Shown piece after piece: positions 35,620 to 43,212 of a stretch of 64,000 nucleotides of DNA. A program made the position numbers and the translations under genes. Below the pieces are notes generated by a model, which was given only the letters and a program-made list of their open reading frames with translations, was not told where the DNA came from and did no database searches. Each line of letters begins with the position of its first letter. The first letter of the stretch is position 1. The DNA comes from an uncultured Pseudomonadales bacterium (lineage in GTDB: Bacteria > Pseudomonadota > Gammaproteobacteria > Pseudomonadales > Azotimanducaceae). The DNA lies in assembly GCA_958295875.1 (NCBI GenBank), contig OY282379.1, positions 124,001 to 188,000 on the forward strand, read 5' to 3'.

Positions 35620-36471
35620 ATGGATGACCTCTCACGCATTGACGCCGCCTTGACCCGGCTGCTGCCGACGCGAGCAGCGCCGGCGACGCTGGCGGAAGCG
35701 ATGCGCTACGCGGTGTTGAGTGGCGGCAAGCGCGTTCGACCCCGCTTGGTGCATGCAGCCGGCGCCATCGCTGATGCTCGGCCGGCGACGTTGGATCATG
35801 CTGGCGCCGCGGTGGAGTTCATCCATGCGTCTTCGCTCGTCCATGATGACTTGCCGGCCATGGACGACGACCACCTGCGACGCGGCAAGCCGACCGTGCA
35901 TGCGCGCTTTGGTGAAGCCATCGCCATCTTGACGGGGGATGCGCTGCAATCGGCGGCCTTCGCGACCCTCGCTGCGGCGCCGGCCGAGGCAGCCGTCGTG
36001 CGCCATTGGGTGCGGTTGCTCGCCGACGCTGCCGGCGCCGCCGGCATGGCCGGCGGCCAAACCCTGGATATCGAAAGCGAGGCAAAGCCGTCCACCGAGA
36101 CGGAGCTCGAAGCGCGACATCGCGGCAAGACCGGTGCGCTCATCCGGGCATCGGTGGCCATTGGCGCCACCGCCGGCAACCTGTCGGAAGCCGAGGTCTC
36201 CGCCTTGGACGCCTATGGCGCGGCGGTGGGGCTCGGCTTTCAGATCCAGGACGACGTCTTGAACGCCACCGGCAAGGCGAACCTCGGCAAACCCGCGGGA
36301 TCGGATCAGCGACGCGGCCTGCCCACCTATGCGAGCGTGCTCGGCGTGGCCGGCGCACGCGAGGCGGCGCATCGGCAACTGCGCCAAGCCCTCGACGCGC
36401 TCACCATCTTCGGCAGCCGCGCGGACGCATTGGCGGCGCTCGCCCGAGGCATGATCGAACGCGAGCGATGA
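35620..36471 (+). CDS. ispA: Short-chain polyprenyl diphosphate synthase (farnesyl/geranyl type)
   Basis: A 283-aa trans-prenyltransferase of the IspA branch. SGGKRVRPRLVHAAG binds IPP, HDDLPAMDDDHLRRGKPTVH is the first Asp-rich motif and GKTGALIRASV the middle motif. The second Asp-rich motif reads QIQDDVLNATG, so its third Asp is Asn215. A C10-C15 product is expected from family. ATG 35620 is chosen because the upstream ATG (35599) adds an Arg-rich run without similarity. It follows the cyclase-like gene in the same direction; it could also be the cell's housekeeping ispA. Confidence 0.9.
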   Translation: MDDLSRIDAALTRLLPTRAAPATLAEAMRYAVLSGGKRVRPRLVHAAGAIADARPATLDHAGAAVEFIHASSLVHDDLPAMDDDHLRRGKPTVHARFGEAIAILTGDALQSAAFATLAAAPAEAAVVRHWVRLLADAAGAAGMAGGQTLDIESEAKPSTETELEARHRGKTGALIRASVAIGATAGNLSEAEVSALDAYGAAVGLGFQIQDDVLNATGKANLGKPAGSDQRRGLPTYASVLGVAGAREAAHRQLRQALDALTIFGSRADALAALARGMIERER

Positions 36472-36621
36472 CGCCAGCCAGGCTTGGGCCATGTTCAGCC
36501 CGTGCCGACCCGCCAGCCAAGCGCGACAAGCCGCCTTCAAGCCGGCGAGCGAATTGCGGGCGAACGGCTGCAACGCTCTGCTATGATTCAGCCGAGTTCA
36601 CTGCGTGAGTGAGGCACCTTG

Positions 36622-37308
36622 ATGGATTCCTTGATGCATGTCCTGATCGACACCTCCCCGTTCCTCTTCCGCTGGGGCCATGTGGTGTTCGGCATCGCGT
36701 GGATCGGCTTGCTGTACTACTTCAACTTCGTCCAAGGCGCCTACATGGCCGCGGCGTCGGACGAGGGCCGGGTGGATGCCTTCACCAAACTCGTGCCGCG
36801 TGCGCTGTGGTGGTTCCGCTGGGCGGCCATGATGACCTTCCTGACTGGCTTGGTGCTGCTGCTCTTCATCCACCGAGGCCTTTCCGTGGGCATCGTCCTT
36901 GGCTCATTGATGGCCATCGTGATGTTTCTGAACGTCTGGCTCATCATCTGGCCGAATCAAAAGGTGGTGATCGCCTCCAACGAAGCCGTGCGCGATGGCG
37001 GCACTGCGGACCCGAACCAAGGGTCGGCGGCGGCTACCGCGCTGCTTGCATCACGCACCAACACGCTGCTGTCGCTGCCGATGCTCTACTTGATGATCAG
37101 CTACAGCCACGCCCAGGGCATCCACCTGCCGGGCGAACTTGGCAGCCTGAGCATGTGGATCGGCGTCGCCATCATCGCTGCCGTTGAAGGCAACGCGATT
37201 TGGGGCAAGTTGGGGCCGATCGCCAGCGCGAAAGGCGTCATCTACTCAAGCGTTTTGCTGACAGTGGTGATGGCATTGGTCCTCGGCTTCGACACGCACA
37301 CGCACTGA
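36622..37308 (+). CDS. PuuD-like (urate hydroxylase N-terminal type) membrane protein
   Basis: A 228-aa inner-membrane protein with about six spans, for example HVVFGIAWIGLLYYFNFVQ, MMTFLTGLVLLLFIHRGLS and VIYSSVLLTVVMALVLGF. The pattern RWGHVVFGIAWIG...YFNFVQG and the WPNQKVVI segment match the membrane domain of urate hydroxylase PuuD. PuuD normally has a C-terminal cytochrome c domain, which is absent here, and no purine-catabolism genes are adjacent. The role is therefore open. ATG 36622 has GAGG seven bases upstream, and TATGAT upstream is a possible -10. Confidence 0.8.
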   Translation: MDSLMHVLIDTSPFLFRWGHVVFGIAWIGLLYYFNFVQGAYMAAASDEGRVDAFTKLVPRALWWFRWAAMMTFLTGLVLLLFIHRGLSVGIVLGSLMAIVMFLNVWLIIWPNQKVVIASNEAVRDGGTADPNQGSAAATALLASRTNTLLSLPMLYLMISYSHAQGIHLPGELGSLSMWIGVAIIAAVEGNAIWGKLGPIASAKGVIYSSVLLTVVMALVLGFDTHTH

Positions 37309-37324
37309 ACCGCGGTTCGGGGCC

Positions 37325-37351
37325 ACGGCCGGCGTCGACGACGCCGGCCGT
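37325..37351 (+). terminator. Bidirectional hairpin between convergent genes
   Basis: ACGGCCGGCGTC (37325-37336), a 3-base loop and its perfect 12-base complement (37340-37351). It lies between the ends of the PuuD-like gene and the barrel-protein gene, where a shared terminator is expected. No clear T-run. Confidence 0.6.
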
Positions 37352-37402
37352 CGTCCCACGCCGTTGGCCGGCCCAACGGTGGCCAGCCACGCCGCCAGTC
37401 GG

Positions 37403-38332
37403 TCAGCGTAGCGTGTGGCTCAAGCGCAGGCCGACGCTCACGAACTCGGTATCGTCCGTCGCGACGAAGTACCGCACCGGCTCGCTGCCATCGCGGCGCA
37501 GGTTCGACACATGGCTGCGCAGCGCCTTGTAGTTCCCGCCGTCGTGGAAGGTGCCTAGCTCCACCCAACGCACGCGCAATTCAAGCGCCAAGGAAGCGCT
37601 CAGCTGGTGACGCGCACCCACCACTAGTTGACGCGCGCTCAACCGATCCCGCAGGCGATCTCGCGTTTGGCTCACCGTGCCGGCGAGGTTGCCGCGCACT
37701 TCGGCCTCGTTCGGCAAGCCGCTCGCGCTCTCCACGAGCGCGGCATCCGGGCTGCGTTCCCACCACGCGCCGTACTCCATGCTGGCCGCGGCGAGGCCCA
37801 GCCCCGCGCCGACGAAGGGCGTGAAACGGCTCTGGTTGGGGAAATCCCAATAGACGTTGGCGAACACGCCGGACGTGGCGACGCGGCCGATGCGCTCATC
37901 CGCGCGCGGCAGTTCGGCGCCGAGGATGCGCGTGAATGGCACGCCGGCAGGGTCGAGGATGGACGATGACGCATCCACGTCCGCAGCCCGATGGTAAGCC
38001 TCCAGCTCCATGCGGAAGCGTTCGCGAAACCGAAAGCCGACGGCGGCGCCGCCCAACGCCCCCCAAGCGGCGTCGAAGTCGCTTTGCCAATCGTCCACGG
38101 CGCCGACGCCGCGGTTCGGATTCGTGCAGCCAGGAAGCTCCGCGTAGCGGGGGTTCACGAACTCGTCGCAACGGCTGGCACGATCTGTGTCACCAGAGTT
38201 GAGATGCAGCCCCGGCGACCAAGCCGGCCCCAACTCGCCGGCGACATAGATTTGGCCTGCCGCCCCGTGAGCCACCGCCAAACACAGCCCCCAAGCGGCG
38301 CACGCGGCGGCGCGCCTGTTCCACCTCGACAT
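37403..38332 (-). CDS. Outer-membrane beta-barrel protein
   Basis: A 309-aa exported protein. The signal peptide covers ~1-26 (RAAACAAWGLCLAVAHGAAG). The mature part shows alternating amphipathic strands such as IYVAGELGPAWSPG, VFANVYWDFPNQSRFTPFVG, LALELRVRWVELG and the last strand FVSVGLRLSHTLR, typical of OmpA/OmpW-like barrels in the outer membrane. CDEF...GCTN may form a loop disulfide. ATG at 38332; a GTG two codons upstream is an alternative. Cargo or function unknown. Confidence 0.82.
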   Translation of the reverse strand: MSRWNRRAAACAAWGLCLAVAHGAAGQIYVAGELGPAWSPGLHLNSGDTDRASRCDEFVNPRYAELPGCTNPNRGVGAVDDWQSDFDAAWGALGGAAVGFRFRERFRMELEAYHRAADVDASSSILDPAGVPFTRILGAELPRADERIGRVATSGVFANVYWDFPNQSRFTPFVGAGLGLAAASMEYGAWWERSPDAALVESASGLPNEAEVRGNLAGTVSQTRDRLRDRLSARQLVVGARHQLSASLALELRVRWVELGTFHDGGNYKALRSHVSNLRRDGSEPVRYFVATDDTEFVSVGLRLSHTLR

Positions 38333-38339
38333 GCCCACC

Positions 38340-39530
38340 CTATGTCCTCTTCGGCAGCCAAGCCATCAAGAGCGCTGTCGGCGCCAGCGCGGCCAAGAAC
38401 GTCAGGAACGCCGGTTGATAGCTGCCCGTCAAGTCGAAAACCCAACCCGAGTAGATGGAGCCCGCGCTGCCCACCATCACGAAGAGGTTCACCCACCCCA
38501 TCACCCGTCCGAACGAGGCCACGCCGAAGCGTTCCGCATACATCACGCTCAAGAGCGGCAGTACGCCGCCCGTGGCGAACCCCTGCAGCGCCGCCGCCGC
38601 GATGAGGCCCGCCCGGCTCGGCGCGAAGCTGTAGAAGAGCAGCGCGGCGGTGAGGCTGGTCGCCACCACCCAATACAGCCTGCGATGGTCCACATGGTCG
38701 CCCAAGCTGCCGAACGTGAACTTGCCGGCGATCATTGCAACGGACGTGATGGCGATGAGGTTAGCCGCCATGCCCTGCTCGAAGCCGAGGTCGAAAACGT
38801 AAGCGCCCAAGCTGAACTGCACGCCCCCGAACGCTGCGTTCACGGGCACGAAACAGACGATCGGTATCCAGAACGACCGTGAACGGAGGAATTGCTTCGC
38901 CTCAAGGTTCTGCACCACCGGGCCGGTGCGCTCAATCGTCGGCGGCTGGCGACGCAACACGAAAAACGCAGCCGGCACCGTGAGCGCCAGCGCGATGGCA
39001 GCGAGGACAAGCAGCGTGTCCTGCCAGCCCCGCGCGCCGATCAGGAATGCCGTAATCAGCGGAAAGGCGAATCCGCCAAGCGATGTGCCCATCGTCGAGA
39101 TGCCGATGGCGAGGCCGCGCTTGGCGACAAACCATTTGGTCACCATAGTTTGCGACGCCAACGTGCCGGCAAGCACCATGCCCAGCGGCAGCAGCGTCAC
39201 ATGGATGAGCACGATCTGCCACAGCGCGGTGGCGAAGGACATGGCGAGGAGCCCAGCGGCCGTCGCGGTGCCGCCGATCATCACCAGCGACCGCATCGGG
39301 AAGCGGTCCAGCAACCGCCCGCATAGCGGGCTGATGGCGCCGAAGCTAATCTGCAACAGGAAAATCGCCAGCATCACGTCCGCGCGCTCAACCTCGAAAT
39401 CGGTGAGCCACGGCACCACAAACAGCGCGAAGCTGTAGATCGATATGCCGACGGTGACGGCTTGGATGACGAGGGTGAGCGCCACGACGTTCCAGCCGTA
39501 GAAGTACCTCACGCGGCGCGGTTCTGGCAT
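38340..39530 (-). CDS. Major facilitator superfamily transporter (monocarboxylate/oxalate-formate type)
   Basis: A 396-aa transporter with 12 predicted spans. It opens RYFYGWNVVALTLVIQAVTVG and carries the MFS loop 2-3 signature variant GRLLDRFPMRSLVMIGG. TKWFVAKRGLAIGISTMGTS is the usual helix 4-5 region of the MCT/OxlT-like group, which carries small carboxylates by proton symport or exchange. Its stop is 8 bases upstream of the barrel-protein ATG, so both are likely cotranscribed. Substrate unknown. Confidence 0.9.
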   Translation of the reverse strand: MPEPRRVRYFYGWNVVALTLVIQAVTVGISIYSFALFVVPWLTDFEVERADVMLAIFLLQISFGAISPLCGRLLDRFPMRSLVMIGGTATAAGLLAMSFATALWQIVLIHVTLLPLGMVLAGTLASQTMVTKWFVAKRGLAIGISTMGTSLGGFAFPLITAFLIGARGWQDTLLVLAAIALALTVPAAFFVLRRQPPTIERTGPVVQNLEAKQFLRSRSFWIPIVCFVPVNAAFGGVQFSLGAYVFDLGFEQGMAANLIAITSVAMIAGKFTFGSLGDHVDHRRLYWVVATSLTAALLFYSFAPSRAGLIAAAALQGFATGGVLPLLSVMYAERFGVASFGRVMGWVNLFVMVGSAGSIYSGWVFDLTGSYQPAFLTFLAALAPTALLMAWLPKRT

Positions 39531-39642
39531 CAGGGGCTGGCTAGCAGGCTAGCGATGTCGAAAGATCGCGGGCTGTTCGGGCGCGCTCCTGCGAGCACTC
39601 GGCCCCGGCGTGTTGGCATTGCGCCGAACGCTGCAGCCGCCT

Positions 39643-40746
39643 TCACCCGCCCAGAAACCAATCCATGAGCGCGGGGTTCTCGTCGCGGGGATAGGTATGC
39701 GACAGGTCTTCAACTTCCCGGTAACACACCTTGGCGCCGGCCGCGGTGAGCGCCGCGTTGGCGGTGCGGGCGATCTCCACGGGGAACATCCAATCCCGCG
39801 CGCCGTGCATCAGGTAAATCGGCAGCCCGCGCAGGCGCTCGCTCGGAAAGCCTTCGAGCAACATCGGGTGGAAGCTCGCTGAAATCGGCGCCAAGTGCGT
39901 GAACGGCGACTCCCCGCGCAGCCCGCTCACATAGCTGAACGTGCCGCCATCGCTCATGCCGGTGAGCAGCATCCGCTCGCGATCGACGTTCCAGCGCTCG
40001 GCGACGCGCCCAACGATGGCGTCCAGGTTCGCGCTGTCCACGTCTGGCCCCATCAACGACCATGTGCCCTCCCGGGACGTGGCGGCGACAAGAATCACGC
40101 CGCGGCTGCGCGCCTCGCGCACCCATGTCCACAAGAAGTCTGCGCCGTGGCCGCTGCCGCCGTGCAGCGCCATCACCAACGGCCACGGCTCGCCGCCATC
40201 GTAGTACTCGGGCACATACATGGAAAACCCGCCCCGCTGCTCGCGCGCGTTGGCGGCGTGCATCACACCGACATCCTCGCGGGAAGCGTCCGCCGCGGCC
40301 AGTTTCGCTGCCAAGGCCGGATCGTCTCGGCGCGCCGGCTCCACGAAAAACCGGCTCACCGGCGGCAGCATCAACGCCACCGGGTAGAGCGCCTCGATGG
40401 CCCGCGTCACATGGCGGAGCGCCCGGAACCCCTGCATGGTGGCGTTCGCGTGCGCCGCCGCGGCGGCAAGCCCCTCGAACGCCGAGCCGACGTGCCCGGC
40501 GGCGAGCGTCACCTGCTGGGCGAAGGCTTGCAGATGCGGCGGCCAGTCCGCCTGCTGAAACGGCCGCAGCCCATCGCGCACCGGCGCTTCGAGCGTGGCG
40601 ACGGAGTGCGCCAACGCCATCAGATTGGGCGGATGCAAGTGCCTGCCCACATGGGCGAAAGCCTCCAAGGCATTCAAGAGCGGCGGCAGCAAGCCAGCGA
40701 TGGCGTCCACCAAGGGTTCGTTGTCGGGTTCGCTTGGATTGGTCAT
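39643..40746 (-). CDS. Esterase/phospholipase-like alpha/beta hydrolase with helical N-terminus
   Basis: A 367-aa protein. The first ~150 residues are helical and Ala-rich. The alpha/beta hydrolase part begins at FSMYVPEYYDGGEPWPLVMALHGGSG (oxyanion HGGSG), has the nucleophile in LLTGMSDGGTFSYV (G-x-S-x-G), the acid in YLMHGARDWMFPV and the His in VEDLSHTYPRDEN. It resembles poly(3-hydroxybutyrate) depolymerase/feruloyl esterase-like and phospholipase/carboxylesterase proteins. No signal peptide. ATG 40746 has AGGAG upstream. Substrate unknown. Confidence 0.85.
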   Translation of the reverse strand: MTNPSEPDNEPLVDAIAGLLPPLLNALEAFAHVGRHLHPPNLMALAHSVATLEAPVRDGLRPFQQADWPPHLQAFAQQVTLAAGHVGSAFEGLAAAAAHANATMQGFRALRHVTRAIEALYPVALMLPPVSRFFVEPARRDDPALAAKLAAADASREDVGVMHAANAREQRGGFSMYVPEYYDGGEPWPLVMALHGGSGHGADFLWTWVREARSRGVILVAATSREGTWSLMGPDVDSANLDAIVGRVAERWNVDRERMLLTGMSDGGTFSYVSGLRGESPFTHLAPISASFHPMLLEGFPSERLRGLPIYLMHGARDWMFPVEIARTANAALTAAGAKVCYREVEDLSHTYPRDENPALMDWFLGG

Positions 40747-40824
40747 GGCGCTCCTTTTCTGCAAGACATTCTCTAGGCTCGCTGCCGCGGACGCAAAGGC
40801 ACGGTTCGCCCGCCCACTCCTTTC

Positions 40825-40931
40825 TTCCTACCCGCCCACCCCTCCTTCCTACCCACCCACCCCTCCTTCTACTCGCCCCACCCCTTCCTTCCTACCCGCC
40901 CACCGCTTCCTTCCTACCCGCCACCCCCTCG
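40825..40931 (+). repeat. Five tandem 21-22 bp polypyrimidine repeats
   Basis: Units begin at 40825, 40846, 40867, 40889 and 40911. The consensus is near TTCCTACCCGCCCACCCCTC. The plus strand is almost free of purines apart from the A and G within each unit. The array ends 18 bases before the -10 of the VOC/CbbQO operon. The period equals two turns of B-DNA. Confidence 0.85.
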
Positions 40932-40948
40932 CCGCCCGCGCCTCTGTC

Positions 40949-40954
40949 TATAAT
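40949..40954 (+). promoter_or_regulatory. -10 element of the VOC/CbbQO operon
   Basis: A perfect TATAAT 32 bases before the ATG at 40986. The -35 position would fall at or in the last pyrimidine repeat, where no TTGACA is seen. That suggests an activator-dependent promoter or one set by the repeat array. GGAGAGG precedes the ATG. Confidence 0.6.
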
Positions 40955-40985
40955 CGCCCGCGCAGTGTTGGGAGAGGCCGCCGCC

Positions 40986-41534
40986 ATGCAACTCAAGTGG
41001 TCCCATGTCTTCGTGTATGTGCAGAACTTGGAGGCCATGCTGGATTTCTACACGCGGGTGCTCGGCTTTCGCGTCACGGACCGCGGCGAAGTGAACGGCA
41101 ACGAGTTGGTCTTCATGAGCCAAGTGGAGACAGACCATCACCAGATCGCCTTCGCGCCCACGCGCAAGGACATGGCGCGCTCGAACAACGTGGCGCACTT
41201 CGCATTCCGGGTGGCGAACTTGGACGACGTGAAGGCATTGCACGCGACGCTTGCCAACGACGAGCGGGTGCAGCGCCTGTCGCCGGTGGCGCACGGCAAC
41301 GCGTGGTCCATCTACTTCAACGACCCAGAAGGCAACAACATCGAGGTGTTCTGCGACACCCCGTTCCACGTCAGCCAGCCCGTCGGCGGCACTTGGAACC
41401 CGAACTCCTCGAACGAAGACATCCGCGCCCAAAACGAAGCCGAGCATCGAGACGCGCCCGGCTTCGCCCCCATCGAGGAGTTCTACGCCGCCCACGCGCA
41501 AGCGTTGCGGCAACAGGAGGCGACCGAGGCATGA
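40986..41534 (+). CDS. VOC-family dioxygenase/lyase-like protein
   Basis: A 182-aa single-unit vicinal-oxygen-chelate protein. KWSHVFVYVQNLEAMLDFYT gives the first metal His, NNVAHFAFRVANLDDVKALH the second, and DPEGNNIEVFCDTP supplies the acidic ligand (Glu). That 2-His-1-Glu set fits extradiol-dioxygenase- or glyoxalase-like enzymes. The C-terminal ~40 residues are an extra tail. First gene of a coupled operon; its stop overlaps the next ATG (ATGA). The reaction is unknown. Confidence 0.87.
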   Translation: MQLKWSHVFVYVQNLEAMLDFYTRVLGFRVTDRGEVNGNELVFMSQVETDHHQIAFAPTRKDMARSNNVAHFAFRVANLDDVKALHATLANDERVQRLSPVAHGNAWSIYFNDPEGNNIEVFCDTPFHVSQPVGGTWNPNSSNEDIRAQNEAEHRDAPGFAPIEEFYAAHAQALRQQEATEA

Positions 41535-42397
41535 GCGAGGCAGCGCGATTCGATCGCTTCTCAGAGAACGTCGGCAATGTGCTCAACATGGAGCACATCA
41601 ACCTCACCGTGCCAGACCAGCAAATCGCGGCGCTCTTCTATGTGACGGGCCTCGGCTTCACGCGAGACCCATACATGGATTTCGGCACGTTCAACATGTG
41701 GGTGAATGCCGGCGAGCAGCAGTTCCACCTGCCGAAGAGCACGGCACAGCGCTGGCGCGGGCACATCGCGGTGGTGGTGCCGAGCCTGGAAGACTTGGGG
41801 CGGCGCCTCACGTTCGTGACAAAACTACTCGCCGGCACAGACTTCGCATGGCAGGAGCATGACGACCACATCCGCGTCACCTGCCCCTGGGGCAACGCCA
41901 TCCGCGCCTTCGGGCCGGAGCGCTTTCCCGGCCGCGAGCTGGGCATTGCCTATGCCGAGGTGCTGGTGCGCCCCGGCGCCGCAGCCGGCATCGCCCGCTT
42001 CTACGAGCAGGTGTTCGCCACGCCGGCAATCGTGGCCGAGGATGGCGACGCGACGCGGGCAGAGGTCTCGATGGGATTCGATCAACGCCTGCTCTACCGC
42101 GAAACGGACGACGACATCCCCGCCTATGATGGGCACCACATCGCCATCTACGTGGCGGATTTCGGCGCCGCGCACCAGTTTCTGGCCGGCCGCGGCCTGG
42201 TCACCGAGGAATCAGATCAACATCAGTACCGCTTTCAACAGGTGGTGGATGTCGACACTGGCGCGCCCTTGGCGGAGTTGGAGCACGAGGTGCGGAGCCT
42301 GCGCCATCCGATGTTCAAGCGCCATCTGGTGAACCGCAATCCGGCGCAGACATTCTTCAAGTACCGGGAGGGGCGCGACGCGTTCTATCCGCAGTGA
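41531..42397 (+). CDS. Two-domain VOC-family protein
   Basis: A 288-aa protein with two VOC modules. The first is [20 protein letters not shown] to ~140. The second runs from [13 protein letters not shown] through [18 protein letters not shown] and on to ~240. Metal ligands are less regular than in the upstream protein (HINL, then HIAV or HIAI), so it may be a catalytically altered partner. The tail [20 protein letters not shown] is conserved-looking. ATGA overlap at its start and GTGA overlap with the AAA+ gene at its end. Confidence 0.85.
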   Translation: MSEAARFDRFSENVGNVLNMEHINLTVPDQQIAALFYVTGLGFTRDPYMDFGTFNMWVNAGEQQFHLPKSTAQRWRGHIAVVVPSLEDLGRRLTFVTKLLAGTDFAWQEHDDHIRVTCPWGNAIRAFGPERFPGRELGIAYAEVLVRPGAAAGIARFYEQVFATPAIVAEDGDATRAEVSMGFDQRLLYRETDDDIPAYDGHHIAIYVADFGAAHQFLAGRGLVTEESDQHQYRFQQVVDVDTGAPLAELEHEVRSLRHPMFKRHLVNRNPAQTFFKYREGRDAFYPQ

Positions 42398-43200
42398 ACG
42401 CGCCCTACTACCTGCCGCTCGCCGACGAGGTGGCGGTGTTCGAGGCCGCCTACCAGAGCCGCCTGCCGGTGTTGCTGAAGGGGCCGACGGGGTGCGGCAA
42501 GACGCGCTTCATCGAGCACATGGCGTGGCGGCTCTTCGAGGCCGTGGAGGCGCGGACACGCCTCAAGCATCCGCTCATCACCGTTTCCTGCCACGAAGAC
42601 CTTACCGCCACAGACTTGGTGGGGCGCTACTTGCTGCGCGGCGATGCCACCGTGTGGCAGGACGGGCCGCTCACGCAGGCGGTGCGGGCCGGCGCCATCT
42701 GCTATCTGGACGAAATCGTCGAGGCGCGCAACGACACCACCGTGCTGGTGCATTCCCTCACCGACCACCGGCGCATCCTGCCCATCGACAAAACCGGCGA
42801 ACTGCTCGACGCCCACCCAGACTTCCTGCTCGTCATCTCCTACAACCCCGGCTACCAAAGCGTGCTGAAGGACTTGAAGACCAGCACTCGGCAACGCTTC
42901 GTGAGCCTGTCCTTCGATTACCCAGACGCGGAGCGGGAAGCCGAGATCGTCGCCCACGAATCCGGCGTCGGCGCGGAGGTCGCACAACGCTTGGCGCTGT
43001 TGGGCGTCAAGATACGCAACCTGCGCGAGCACGGCTTTGAGGAAGGGGTGAGCACGCGCCTGCTCATCTACGCGGGTGAACTGATGAAGCGCGGCATCGC
43101 GCCACGCCGCGCCTGCGACCTTGCCATCGTCCAAGCCGTGTCCGACGACGCCACCGTGCAGCAGGCGGTGGCCGACATCGCGGACGTCGTCTGGCCCTAA
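42394..43200 (+). CDS. CbbQ/NirQ/NorQ-type AAA+ ATPase (MoxR group)
   Basis: A 268-aa MoxR-group ATPase. Walker A is GPTGCGKT (30-37), Walker [11 protein letters not shown] (~102-110), and the sensor region [22 protein letters not shown] is the CbbQ/NorQ hallmark. Such proteins pair with a VWA protein to remodel or metallate an enzyme (Rubisco, NO reductase, gas vesicles). GTG at 42394 overlaps the VOC stop. Neither Rubisco nor NorCB genes are here, so the client is probably encoded next door. Confidence 0.93.
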   Translation: MNAPYYLPLADEVAVFEAAYQSRLPVLLKGPTGCGKTRFIEHMAWRLFEAVEARTRLKHPLITVSCHEDLTATDLVGRYLLRGDATVWQDGPLTQAVRAGAICYLDEIVEARNDTTVLVHSLTDHRRILPIDKTGELLDAHPDFLLVISYNPGYQSVLKDLKTSTRQRFVSLSFDYPDAEREAEIVAHESGVGAEVAQRLALLGVKIRNLREHGFEEGVSTRLLIYAGELMKRGIAPRRACDLAIVQAVSDDATVQQAVADIADVVWP

Positions 43201-43212
43201 GGCGGCCCACGC

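Noticed and set aside
40825..40931. Pyrimidine repeat array as a CRISPR
   Set aside because: The units are directly abutting 21-22-mers without unique spacers, and no cas genes are in the window.
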